Shown here in pieces: positions 48,501 through 50,850 of a DNA stretch of 64,000 nucleotides (its first letter is position 1; every line of letters begins with the position of its first letter). This DNA comes from Dryomyza anilis (lineage: Eukaryota > Arthropoda > Insecta > Diptera > Dryomyzidae). The notes beneath the pieces were generated by a model that saw nothing but the letters and a program-made list of their open reading frames with translations, searched no databases and had not been told where the DNA came from. The stretch is from the NCBI GenBank assembly GCA_951804985.1, contig OX638131.1:88610349-88674348 (forward strand), given 5' to 3'. Both the position numbers and the translations under genes were made by a program.

Positions 48501-50115
48501 TTAGTTCTCGTTTCAAATCTTCGACTAGGTTGCGTTGATGAATCGGTGTTAACTTTGGATAATTCTGTGATGAGCATTCGTCGTCAATATAATCGCTACA
48601 TTGGTCAAATTGATTTCTTTGACAACCAAACCCTGTATTGTGATTACGAAAACTTGCACCGTTTTGATCAAAACATTCGTCGTGATAACTATTGGTAGAT
48701 GATTCGTAGTTATCACAATTTGGAAAATGGTGATGTCCCCGTTCCTGCTCACAAGTTGTTAATATTTCTAGTGATATAGTTTTGGAATGACACCTTCCTG
48801 TTGGTTTTTCGTATAGTGTTGTCTTGACTTCCTCTTCGTAGCAAATATCTTCGTAAGAAAAAGTATCCGGTTGTCTAAATTGGGTATTATCACAAATGTG
48901 AGGTGGCGGCGGTATTGGTTCCTTTTTACATTGAGGTTTTACTTCGTCTTCCTTGTGAATAGTATGACCAACAATTAAAGATGACGAGTGTATGGTAATT
49001 GGTTTTTTTGTTTTATTGCTACGTATTTCATCAAATAGTGGATTCGGTACAATAAACGATGCTAATTTCGTATATGGCGCGCGAGTTTGTGTTACGAAGT
49101 CACTGCTTACAGCATGAGGTAACTCATGGGTTTTTAATTGTTCTGGTTTTTTATGTTGCTGTTTCGGAGGTTCCTTATGTGGTGTTTTCAAAGGTTCCTT
49201 ATGAGGTGTTTTCACAGGTTCCTTATGTTGTGGTTTTGGAGGTTCCTTATGTTGCGGTTTTGGAGGTTCCTTATGTTGTGGCTTTGGAGGTTCCTTATGT
49301 TGCAGTTTTGGAGGTTCCTTAAGCTGTGATTTCGAAGATTCCCTATGAGGTGATTTAGAGGGTTCCCTATGAGGTGATATCACAGGTTCCTTTTGATGTG
49401 GTTTCGAATGTTTTGGTTCCGAATTTTGCAGATACGTATACTCCGATATTTGATATATAGACTTTGGTCTGTGCAAGTCTTTCTTATTTTTATATAGTAC
49501 TTCTGCTTCTTTTTTCTCTCGTTTTTTCTTGGCAGACTTATTTATAAGTTCCGGTTTTTTCTTTTGTTGTTCACTACTTGAATGATTCAATACTTGAATT
49601 GGTGGATCTTCTGCAGTTGGTTGGCCAGGTTTCTTAGGATGGTTTTCCGGGTTACATTCATCAAATAGAAGATTGGGTACAACAATTCCAGACCTTCTTG
49701 AATGTAATGGCTTTTGCTTTGAAATAATCGATGGTCGTGGCAAAGATGATTCCCTTTTACACGGTCTTGGTGGAGGGGGAGGTGGTAGTTTATTGGCGTT
49801 TATTGGACAATGAATCGGTAATTGGGGTTGTGTCTCAAATATACCAGATTTTTGACAACACAACAATGAAATATCACTAGTGCGTGTTACTACACGATTT
49901 GGTTTCGTTTCGTCCTCGTAAATGTAAGTGGTGGAAGTGACCAGTGCATTGCCGTCGCTTGGAAAGGCAACGCATTTATTGATTCTACAATGATCCTGCA
50001 CTGGTTCTGGTTCTTCGCAATACTGTATATCGTCGAAATCGTCTGAGTTTTCACACCACCATGAATTCCTGGACGCCGTGATTGTGCTGATGCAATCGTC
50101 AGGATGTAGTACCTT
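157..50115 (-). CDS. Klp31E: KIF21-family kinesin (Klp31E-like), whole gene
   Basis: Ten coding exons on the minus strand join in frame: 46772-50115, 9154-9292, 8260-8678, 7449-8022, 6992-7376, 5877-6053, 5243-5434, 4968-5170, 2918-3945, 157-502. From the ATG at 46816-46818 the product is 1169 residues. It has an N-terminal kinesin motor (about 1-365) with P-loop GQTGSGKT (89-96), switch I NDQSSRSH (219-226) and switch II DLAGSE (262-267). Coiled coils and an acidic linker follow, then a second coiled-coil block matching the KIF21 regulatory segment. KIF21 kinesins are plus-end-directed motors that restrain microtubule growth; that role is inferred from the family. Vertebrate KIF21 proteins end in a WD40 propeller, and none is visible here. 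The exon with the start ATG stays open far upstream, so the true N-terminus is uncertain. Family assignment is very secure; the ortholog name is an inference. Confidence 0.93.
540..2650. repeat. Tandem satellite of about 176 bp in the last kinesin intron
   Basis: The block TATGATTATGACAAACATTT recurs with starts near 1581, 1757, 1933, 2109, 2285, 2458 and 2634, so the period is 176 bp (one 173). Each unit also carries AACTGCAGTAGGCTAAGAA and TTGGTTGTTACAATAATTCA. More diverged units with 170-176 bp spacing continue back to about 540. That makes roughly a dozen units, most alike at the upper-coordinate end. Confidence 0.9.
2918..3945 (-). CDS. Klp31E: Kinesin coding exon 9 (regulatory coiled coil)
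   Basis: It starts after TTTACAG at 3946-3952 with [10 protein letters not shown] and ends before the donor GTAAGT at 2917, phase 2. It encodes 342 codons: a coiled coil with the KIF21-typical [10 protein letters not shown] and [10 protein letters not shown], a Ser/Thr-rich spacer, and a second helix ([14 protein letters not shown]) like the autoinhibitory regulatory coiled coil of KIF21A. The end is Ser-rich ([10 protein letters not shown]). If the intron is not removed, the donor itself gives an in-frame TAA after I-D-L. GC content is clearly above the flanking introns. Confidence 0.95.
3985..4925. repeat. Intronic array of TTGTATTATTACAAAAT-type units
   Basis: Most of this kinesin intron is made of variants of a near-palindromic AT unit (ATTACAAAATTTTTGTAT and similar) at roughly 15-25 bp spacing in both orientations. 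No other content is visible. Confidence 0.75.
4968..5170 (-). CDS. Klp31E: Kinesin coding exon 8 (coiled coil)
   Basis: The acceptor TTTAAAACAG ends at 5171. The codon for Gly is shared with the previous exon, then [22 protein letters not shown]. The exon ends N-I-K before the donor GTGCGT at 4962-4967, phase 0. Heptad-rich sequence ([15 protein letters not shown]) matches the central coiled coil of KIF21 proteins. Confidence 0.92.
5243..5434 (-). CDS. Klp31E: Kinesin coding exon 7 (coiled coil)
   Basis: It starts after TTTCGCAG at 5435-5442 with (G)AC-ATC, giving [12 protein letters not shown], and ends in A-N-M-G before a GTAAAT donor at 5242, phase 1. The stretch [16 protein letters not shown] is a characteristic KIF21 coiled-coil segment. 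Confidence 0.93.
5671..5803. mobile_element. Small inverted-repeat (MITE-like) insertion in a kinesin intron
   Basis: ATTTGTTTTACGGACTCAA near 5671 is matched in inverted orientation by TTGAGCCCGTAAAACAAAT ending at 5803. Both arms continue inward to AAAATACTCTTT / AAAGAGTATTTT. The hairpin is about 130 bp with no coding potential. Confidence 0.6.
5877..6053 (-). CDS. Klp31E: Kinesin coding exon 6 (acidic linker)
   Basis: The acceptor TTTTTAG is at 6054-6060. A split Asn codon is followed by [17 protein letters not shown], then an acidic run ([15 protein letters not shown]) before the donor GTGGGG at 5876. KIF21 proteins have the same order, I-D-L-A-K-K-D-L-E-K followed by a long Asp/Glu/Ser stretch. 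The donor is weaker than the others. Confidence 0.9.
6110..6960. repeat. Intronic array of ATTTATGAA / TTCATA palindromic units
   Basis: This intron is filled with dozens of variants of TTCATAGTATTTATGAAGTA in both orientations. It begins with ACACACTAAAAAAACAACAT at about 6111. I found no convincing matching end on the other side. Confidence 0.7.
6992..7376 (-). CDS. Klp31E: Kinesin coding exon 5 (neck coiled coil)
   Basis: It starts after TTTCGCACAG with [10 protein letters not shown] and ends V-L-T-E before GTAAGT at 6991, phase 1. It includes F-H-E-N-S-M-L and L-K-A-M-Q-E-T, both hallmarks of the KIF21 post-motor region, then [14 protein letters not shown]. The short upstream intron (7377-7448) is about 70 bp. 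Confidence 0.95.
7449..8022 (-). CDS. Klp31E: Kinesin coding exon 4 (motor, C-terminal half)
   Basis: The acceptor CTACTTCAG is at 8023-8031. A split Arg codon leads into [16 protein letters not shown], then switch I N-D-Q-S-S-R-S-H and switch II V-D-L-A-G-S-E. Further on are [12 protein letters not shown] and the end of the motor, [15 protein letters not shown]. The exon ends L-L-E-F-K-Q before GTTTGT at 7448. All nucleotide-sensing motifs are intact, so the motor should be active. Confidence 0.97.
8260..8678 (-). CDS. Klp31E: Kinesin coding exon 3 (motor P-loop)
   Basis: The acceptor TTTATTCAAG ends at 8679. It reads [14 protein letters not shown] and then the ATP-binding P-loop G-Q-T-G-S-G-K-T and F-T-M-G-T-G. 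It ends E-A-L-A/G before GTTAGT at 8259, phase 2. The segment [12 protein letters not shown] is the conserved kinesin motif after the P-loop. Confidence 0.97.
9154..9292 (-). CDS. Klp31E: Kinesin coding exon 2 (motor beta-1 region)
   Basis: The acceptor TTTATTTACAG ends at 9293. The first base completes the Arg codon left open by the exon ending at 46772, giving S-V-R-V-A-V-R then [13 protein letters not shown]. It continues [20 protein letters not shown], typical of KIF21. It ends C-A-G before GTGAGT at 9153. The match of this N-terminal motor strand across a 37-kb gap is the key evidence that the distant large exon belongs to this gene. Confidence 0.95.
9610..9905 (-). mobile_element. 5'-truncated LINE fragment (C-terminal end)
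   Basis: The minus-strand frame reads [21 protein letters not shown], matching at DNA level the segment at 41560-41880 that adjoins a LINE reverse transcriptase remnant. So it is the last coding part and 3' UTR of the same LINE family. Frameshifts and stops show it is dead. Confidence 0.7.
10080..10320. repeat. Dispersed repeat copy (partner at 56080-56400)
   Basis: It shares GTTACTGGTAGG, AAACCNAAGNGTTTTACTGG, the GTGACATNGC motif and CGACAAGTGACNANTAAAACTG with 56080-56400, in the same orientation. It contains short internal repeats of CCAGNAANACTAGTCAA. No coding capacity. Confidence 0.6.
10320..12139. other. Intronic AT-rich DNA without gene
   Basis: There is a partial direct repeat: GTACATATATGGTTTCGAGG occurs near 10410 and again near 10724, each followed by TCTCTGAT and a GATATCAAAAAT block nearby. 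Otherwise no gene, RNA or clear element was seen. Confidence 0.4.
12140..12212 (+). tRNA. tRNA-Lys (anticodon TTT)
   Basis: This is a complete 73-nt cloverleaf: acceptor GCCCGGG/CTCGGGC, A box TAGCTCAGTCGG, anticodon stem TTGGA/TCCAA with loop CTTTTAA (anticodon TTT at 12173-12175), and B box GGTTCAAGTCC. A T-run from about 12217 serves as RNA polymerase III terminator. No intron. It lies inside the kinesin intron on the opposite strand and has its own internal promoter. Confidence 0.97.
12827..12898 (-). tRNA. tRNA-Ala (anticodon TGC)
   Basis: The minus strand folds into a 72-nt tRNA: acceptor GGGGATG/CATCTCC plus discriminator A, anticodon loop TTTGCAT (TGC), B box GGTTCAATCCC. It is identical in sequence to the copies at 17018 and 18107. 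A T-run follows downstream on the minus strand (plus-strand A-run near 12815). Confidence 0.97.
13043..14370. mobile_element. Non-autonomous TIR element, 1.3 kb
   Basis: ATATGGGCCATTCCACACCA at the left (from 13044) is repeated in inverted orientation at 14351-14370, and the match extends to CCAAATCGA. The interior has direct repeats (TTTTTCAAAATTATGACNNNTGACCTTGA, CGTGTAATCGGTTTCTCTGTAAAAAAATCAC), each two or three times, and no transposase. A part at about 13125-13390 belongs to the dispersed family with GACAGACGGACAT and the CTGATCAAGAATATATATAC motif. Confidence 0.75.
14371..15065. other. No feature recognised
   Basis: AT-rich intronic DNA. A single CACAGAAAAAAACGT motif near 15026 resembles the ends of other inverted-repeat elements here, but no partner end was found. 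Confidence 0.3.
15066..15705 (+). pseudogene. Possible decayed membrane-protein coding region
   Basis: Successive stretches look protein-like in changing frames. They are [18 protein letters not shown] near 15098, [14 protein letters not shown] near 15170, then [13 protein letters not shown] near 15308. After these come [18 protein letters not shown] at 15424 and [20 protein letters not shown] from 15603 to a TGA near 15690. Two or three segments are hydrophobic enough to span a membrane. No family was recognised. The frame changes suggest a pseudogene, but short exons or chance in AT-rich DNA remain possible. Confidence 0.25.
16186..16788 (-). CDS. Nested gene: uncharacterised 200-residue membrane protein
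   Basis: A single open exon runs from ATG 16786-16788 (context ACACAATGAAC, a good fly initiation context) to TAA at 16186. The frame is open eleven codons further up but without an ATG, so this start is chosen. Two hydrophobic segments are seen, at about residues 17-36 ([15 protein letters not shown]) and 64-78 ([15 protein letters not shown]). They are followed by a charged helical stretch with [17 protein letters not shown] and a basic, Ser/Thr/Pro-rich tail ([13 protein letters not shown]). This suggests a small two-pass membrane protein with a cytoplasmic tail that could be phosphorylated. GC content and codon use are well above the surrounding intron, which supports real coding. I do not recognise the family. 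It lies on the same strand as the host gene, within its largest intron, and ends close to the AT-rich segment at 15.94-16.17 kb. Confidence 0.8.
   Translation of the reverse strand: MNAYEVFYTQTQSTINGLYIMVMCILPMLWLGDCKRTMSLLFKKIQMPNFSEQHDTIFEFTQNLQIIIILMGIAAYYWHRSWRLRLQDKRCDILKHEISFTDTHELHELKIKLLDKLNKIIEEKITTPWKYISSGLIPERKLSANSYTRFPPPPMEGIVEENQENMNTSDEDAFEKRGGKRRTTSPVRTPRRSVNVSWKN
17018..17089 (+). tRNA. tRNA-Ala (anticodon TGC)
   Basis: A 72-nt cloverleaf with anticodon TGC, identical to the genes at 12827 and 18107. A T-run from about 17091 is the terminator. It lies about 230 bp upstream of, and divergent from, the nested protein gene. Confidence 0.97.
17480..17900. repeat. Diverged minisatellite, about 60-bp unit
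   Basis: Units carry GGTTCTTTGCGGTTTCTATC, then AGGGACTAAAACC and TTTAAAATATNGGTTTCGG, repeated about six times. The same motifs, in inverted orientation (AAAGAACCAGAATC, GGTTTTAGTCCCTG), form the middle of the hAT-like element at 45110-46638. Confidence 0.65.
18107..18178 (+). tRNA. tRNA-Ala (anticodon TGC)
   Basis: Third identical 72-nt copy, in the same orientation as the one at 17018. A T-run follows from 18180. The flanks are not similar beyond the gene itself. Confidence 0.97.
18180..19190. other. No feature recognised
   Basis: AT-rich intronic DNA with short direct repeats (ATAATAAACTATATTA near 18860 and 18890). No gene seen. Confidence 0.3.
19200..19760. repeat. Tandem duplication, unit about 280 bp
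   Basis: Two consecutive copies share GTAGCAAATAANATATTTTTACAG, CATTTCTCAGCCAA, TGTATGTTTACAAAG, TTATGTTTACAATAATAA and AAGAAAATGGTCAC in the same order, at about 19200-19485 and 19495-19760. Confidence 0.7.
19785..20990. repeat. 19-bp minisatellite CAATTTTTCACTAAAAATT
   Basis: Roughly 1.2 kb of head-to-tail 19-bp units. The core (20370-20690) is nearly homogeneous and both edges are diverged. A second block of the same motif lies at 33105-33535. Confidence 0.92.
20991..21990. other. No feature recognised
   Basis: Intronic DNA. The part 21110-21440 is less AT-rich than its surroundings (for example GTTGCCTGCTAAATACG, CGATCGACGACACG), but no reading frame or RNA could be supported. Confidence 0.3.
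21995..22275. mobile_element. Mariner-derived MITE, copy 1
   Basis: The ends are AGGGTTTTTTAATAAGAGCG and, inverted, CGTCCCATTTGAAAAACCCT. Inside, arms of about 55 bp (GACATTTCTCTTCAGTAAGG and its inverse) surround a core in which ATG-TTG-GAA-AGA opens a peptide [18 protein letters not shown]. That resembles the N-terminal DNA-binding start of mariner-type transposases. The rest of the transposase is missing. Confidence 0.75.
22285..23045. mobile_element. TIR element filled with TGACGTCAT-like motifs
   Basis: TACCCAGCAGGAA at 22285-22297 is exactly inverted at 23033-23045. Both ends carry many variants of TCATTGATGA, GACGTCAT and ATGACAT in both orientations, and the middle (22440-22860) is unrelated. 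It starts 9 bp after the adjacent MITE. No transposase. Confidence 0.7.
23117..23664. mobile_element. TIR element with AGTTTTTCAGTGC ends, copy 1
   Basis: The left end GGCCAGTTTTTCAGTGCTAG is inverted at the right as GAGCACTGAAAAACTGGACC. The interior near both ends repeats GTTTAAAC / AACTACGTTTAAAC. CTAAG flanks both sides and may be the target duplication. A shorter relative lies at 39001-39230. Confidence 0.7.
23871..23943 (-). tRNA. tRNA-Lys (anticodon CTT)
   Basis: The minus strand folds into a 73-nt tRNA: acceptor GCCCGGC/GTTGGGC with G:U pairs, A box TAGCTCAGTCGG, anticodon loop CTCTTAA (CTT), B box GGTTCGAGCCC. A T-run follows at once on the minus strand (plus-strand A-run near 23855). 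No intron. Confidence 0.97.
24035..24590. repeat. Dispersed repeat with CCGGACG motifs, copy 1
   Basis: It shares with 62535-63000 the blocks TTCCTGGNGTTCCGG, GGTAGATCAAAAGATATAAA, TTACAGTTANTTCGTAATAA and GACGTTCCGTATGGAAATTT in the same order and orientation. No coding capacity. Confidence 0.65.
24919..25160. mobile_element. Mariner-derived MITE, copy 2
   Basis: The same hairpin core as copy 1 but with the middle inverted: GCCATTTCATGATGGAAAGA to GACTCGTTGTTGGCTCGTAT. It ends in a truncated terminal repeat (GTAGCGCTCTTATTGAAAAA). The left terminal repeat is missing. Confidence 0.7.
25170..26250. other. No feature recognised
   Basis: AT-rich intronic DNA. The stretch 25850-25950 is richer in GC (ACTCACGCACGCACGCAAAC), but no gene could be supported. 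Confidence 0.3.
26375..27281. mobile_element. Foldback element built of CCGTAAATACGG motifs
   Basis: CCCAATAAAC at 26375-26384 is inverted at 27272-27281. Both halves are dense in CGTAAA, CCGTAT and TTTACGG words (for example GTTCCGTATTTACGGGC, CGTAAATACGGC), which pair across the element. The centre (26710-26930) is plain AT-rich sequence. Confidence 0.65.
27282..28150. repeat. Diverged repeat cluster (GGCAGGRTCGAGAC motifs)
   Basis: TTTGGCAGGGTCAGGACA-like words occur near 26325 (left of the foldback), 27390, 27655 and, inverted, 28020, accompanied by AAATATGNNNGAAATATNC and ACAAANTTTNGTCTCGGGT. This suggests one older repeat into which the foldback element inserted. Boundaries are unclear. 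Confidence 0.4.
28160..29080. other. No feature recognised
   Basis: AT-rich intronic DNA with A- and T-runs. Confidence 0.3.
29303..29836. mobile_element. Two tandem foldback units, about 220 bp each
   Basis: Each unit (29303-29521 and 29610-29836) is an inverted repeat. ATAGTGGTGTAAAGGCATTT and a following ATTGTTTG block are matched by CAAACAATTAATATCTTTAC and CACCACTATTTTATCTTG. Inside is a second inverted pair (AAGCACCTATCGAACTGCAT). The flanking word TGCCAAAAGGGGCGAATCTT occurs near 29111, 29254 and 29577. Confidence 0.7.
29840..31030. other. No feature recognised
   Basis: AT-rich intronic DNA. Short open frames are scattered on both strands, none with convincing composition. Confidence 0.3.
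31033..31360. repeat. Tandem duplication, about 160-bp unit
   Basis: TATGAATAATAAATACGTTC, then TCTAATTTTCCTATTTATNA and CATGCATAAAAAACTAAAAA and TCACTATGTATTTATTATGA, occur twice in order, at about 31033 and 31197. Confidence 0.75.
31400..32935. other. No feature recognised
   Basis: Intronic DNA of mixed composition. GAATTGGGAAT/GTGGGAATTTGC-type words repeat near 32770-32850. No gene. Confidence 0.3.
32938..33072. repeat. 21-bp microsatellite-like array AATAATAAATCATAAATTATG
   Basis: About six tandem copies of a near-palindromic AT unit. Confidence 0.85.
33105..33535. repeat. Second block of the TTCACTAAAAATTCAA minisatellite
   Basis: Diverged copies of the 19-bp unit found at 19785-20990, with the same orientation and phase. 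Confidence 0.75.
34132..34437 (-). mobile_element. tRNA-derived SINE, copy A
   Basis: On the minus strand it begins with a tRNA-like head: A box TAGTTCAGTGGTTAGTGCG, then TTGGACTGCGAGC and the B box GGTTCATGCCT. A body of about 220 bp follows (CTACCTCTCGACAGTAAATG, TAGGTCCCACCACTTTG, CAAAATGGTGAGAGAAC) and ends in an AAT-repeat tail. It is homologous to 63246-63540. Confidence 0.85.
34440..35418. other. No feature recognised
   Basis: AT-rich intronic DNA. Confidence 0.3.
35421..35895. mobile_element. TIR element with TACTACAT/ATGTAGTA motifs
   Basis: ACACCGAAAAAAATACTGTA (from 35422) is inverted near 35873-35895 as TACAGTAATTTTTTCGGAGT. The interior has repeated ACATATGTATT, CTACATAATTTA and ATGTAGTA words in both orientations. 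About 470 bp, non-coding. Confidence 0.6.
35935..36245. repeat. Internal direct repeat (GGGTGGCAAC block)
   Basis: TCCCTTGGGGTGGCAACTTA and TCCCTCTGGGTGGCAACATC, each followed by TTTCTNNACCTCNTATATCGA, are about 130 bp apart. Origin unknown. Confidence 0.45.
36300..36890. other. No feature recognised
   Basis: Intronic DNA without recognisable feature. Confidence 0.3.
36895..37355. repeat. Dispersed repeat with GACGGACAT core, copy 2
   Basis: It carries AAAATTATAGTCGGTCTAAG, TTTCAACAGACAAAAAGACG, CATGCTGATCAAGAATATAT, TACTTTTCCATTTCCGGAGA and the TTAGTGTAGGGTATAAATA end. It is homologous, in reverse orientation, to 45755-46470, and partly to 13125-13390, 53335-53530 and 60225-60300. Confidence 0.7.
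37388..38972. mobile_element. TIR element filled with TTCGTAA/TTACGAA motifs
   Basis: CACTCAAA at the left is inverted as TTTGAGTG at the right, flanked on both sides by TA. The outer 200-600 bp at each end are dense in ATTCGTAA, TACGAAA and CGTAAAAT words in both orientations. A mariner MITE (37575-37778) is inserted in it. No transposase seen. Confidence 0.65.
37575..37778. mobile_element. Mariner-derived MITE, copy 3 (single arm)
   Basis: It begins AGGGTTTTTCAATAAGAGCG, continues through TAGAGCGACAGGGACAGC, CATTTCTCTTCAGTAAGG and GATGGAAAGATATACGAG, and stops in the transposase start region (TTTACTACCGAAATTT). The second arm is missing. Confidence 0.75.
39001..39230. mobile_element. TIR element with AGTTTTTCAGTGC ends, copy 2
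   Basis: AGTAGTTTTTCAGTGCACGT at the left pairs with TGTGACTGAAAAACTGAAAC at the right. GTTTAAAC-type words follow inside, as in 23117-23664. Confidence 0.6.
39234..40241. mobile_element. TIR element filled with ACCATAGTATGGT repeats
   Basis: A 25-bp terminal inverted repeat (left from TACACGCACAGAAATAATAT, right ending TTTTTTCTATGCGTGTA) has about three mismatches. The interior consists of ACCATANTATGGT and GGTTGTNGN words. Between 39838 and 40040 they form a regular 21-bp tandem array (CAACCATAGTATGGTCACTG plus A). Because 21 is a multiple of three and the unit is near-palindromic, both strands are open there; this is not a gene. Confidence 0.8.
40260..41558. other. No feature recognised
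   Basis: AT-rich intronic DNA. ATAACCCAGCGGGAATTGTC at about 41293 resembles an end of the 22285-23045 element, but its partner was not found. Confidence 0.3.
41560..43320 (-). mobile_element. LINE (Jockey/CR1-type) reverse transcriptase remnant
   Basis: Reading the minus strand downward, recognisable parts come in order. They are F-A-N-N-S-T-L-S (43240), [11 protein letters not shown] and [12 protein letters not shown] (43050-42980), and [10 protein letters not shown] (42900). Motif [12 protein letters not shown] follows at 42620, and F-L-V-F-I-N with the catalytic box as F-T-D-D lies near 42400-42470. The thumb [14 protein letters not shown] (42110) is followed by [13 protein letters not shown] and S-L-E-H-R-R (41990-41910), then the C-terminal segment shared with 9610-9905. 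Stops and frameshifts show it is inactive. A MITE splits it at 42638-42823. Confidence 0.85.
42638..42823. mobile_element. Mariner-derived MITE, copy 4, inside the LINE
   Basis: AGGGTTTTTCAATAAGAGCG at the left, and inverted TTTTGTAACGTCCCTTTTGAAACCCT (shown in part) at the right. The transposase core is deleted. It separates the LINE G-F-R-R region from motif A, so it inserted after the LINE. Confidence 0.8.
43631..44466 (-). mobile_element. Tc1/mariner-type element, decayed transposase
   Basis: AAGGGTGTACACGAAATTAT at the left is inverted at the right as ATAATTTCGTTTACATCCTT, continuing to TTTTTAC, with TA directly outside both ends. The minus strand at 43890-43960 reads like P-P-N-x-P-E-L-x-P-D, reminiscent of the S-P-D-L-N-P-I segment near the third catalytic acid of Tc1-like transposases, and K-K-L-E-E-M-V-S follows. 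Many stops; inactive. Confidence 0.65.
44470..45100. other. No feature recognised
   Basis: AT-rich intronic DNA. Confidence 0.3.
45110..46638. mobile_element. Non-autonomous hAT-like element with 8-bp target duplication
   Basis: TAGAGATGGGCGCGTGCC at 45110-45127 is inverted exactly at 46621-46638, and GTTCAATG flanks both sides (45102-45109 and 46639-46646). An 8-bp duplication and a TAGAGATGGGC end fit the hAT superfamily. Subterminal GCACGA/ACACG words are frequent. No transposase frame is seen. The inside contains a block like the 17.5-kb minisatellite and a copy of the dispersed GTCCGTCTGTC repeat. Confidence 0.85.
45755..46470. repeat. Dispersed repeat with GTCCGTCTGTC core, copy 3 (longest)
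   Basis: It begins TACCCTACACTAAGAGTGAA and includes a GTCTGTCCGTCTGTCTGTC microsatellite (45885-45928). It ends with AGTCGGCTTAGACCGACTAT and a CCCATGTGATCTAACCTTCC block. It is nested inside the hAT-like element. About 700 bp with no coding frame. Confidence 0.75.
46772..50115 (-). CDS. Klp31E: Kinesin coding exon 1 with a methionine-free N-terminal extension
   Basis: The exon ends at 46772 before GTAAGT. Its last codons, from ATG 46816-46818, read [16 protein letters not shown], the KIF21 start. The same frame is open upstream to a TAA at 50116-50118, about 1,099 codons, without any ATG; the conserved ATG is the first. The extension is clearly protein-like and probably disordered. It has H-K-E-P-P-K-P-Q octads (49150-49400), two copies of V-P-N-x-L-F-D-E, a run of about 18 Asn (47820-47910), F-G-Q-N-A-N hexads (47290-47425), seven consecutive Cys, poly-Ala, and many S-P-R/T-P-x-K sites. 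Trp occurs only in the first 20 residues. An upstream exon with the ATG may splice in near 50112; otherwise most of this is a leader. No domain was recognised. Confidence 0.7.
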
Positions 50116-50138
50116 TTACGATGAGCCTCACAACAAGG

Positions 50139-50590
50139 CTACAGGTATCAGGTATCTCTACAGGTTTTTCTGGCAGATCACGGTTAATTTAAATGTTGAA
50201 AGATTGTTGGTCTTGGTTATTTACTATTAGAAAATTTTGAATTTTGAAAGACTTTTAATAAATAAATATTTTTAATAGACAGAAAATTGTAATTTCAATT
50301 TGTTCAAATTTATAAACTATTCACAGTACATTTATGGTTGTATTGGAGACAGTTCGTGTATAATCTGTAATTAAAAAAAGAAGAAAAAAAACTATTAGTA
50401 TTATAATATTTCACTTTAAATTAAAATCAGTAGAGTGCAATTGAATTCAGAAACGTACAAATGGCATTCAAAAGAGTCAATTTGATTTCAGTAAGAAACA
50501 GAATGTCACAAATGAAAATAACCATACAAAATAAGTCATTTGACTTCAGAAAGATACAAATGTAATTCAAAAAGGGACAAATTGCATTTA
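50139..50590. other. Presumed upstream flank or intron of the kinesin gene
   Basis: No exon with a start codon in the right phase was identified. The minus strand has several weak AG acceptors between 50112 and 50175. The rest is AT-rich. Confidence 0.3.
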
Positions 50591-50850
50591 AAACTAATAA
50601 TAAAAGTATCGCGAAACAGGTCTGAAGAATCTAAGCCGAACCTCTTTCACCATTACAACTCTGTACTGAATTTGTACTGAAATGGTGAGACCTACATTTT
50701 ATTACCGAATCCGAAAGTCTGGGACAAAGGTTTTTCCAGACAATCTTTTTTTTTTTTCTTCTAACTTTTGATACCGAGAGGTAACGCAGTATAGAAAAAC
50801 AAAACACTTTCGGATCGCAGTCCAATGCACTAACCTACTGACCTACGGAA
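50590..50850 (-). mobile_element. tRNA-derived SINE, diverged copy B
   Basis: It contains the diverged body (AATGGTGAGACCTACATTTT, TACCGAGAGGTAACGCAGTA) and the tRNA-like head (GGATCGCAGTCCAATGCACT, then ACTGACCTACGG) in the order expected for a minus-strand copy. Confidence 0.65.

Noticed and set aside
49059..49329. Plus-strand frames with repeated V-P-Y-V-V/R-F-L-M
   Set aside because: Antisense of the H-K-E-P-P-K-P-Q repeats.
50001..50001. Start of the long frame at the GTG at 49999-50001
   Set aside because: GTG is not a normal start in flies and the frame is open 38 codons further upstream, so this position has no special standing.
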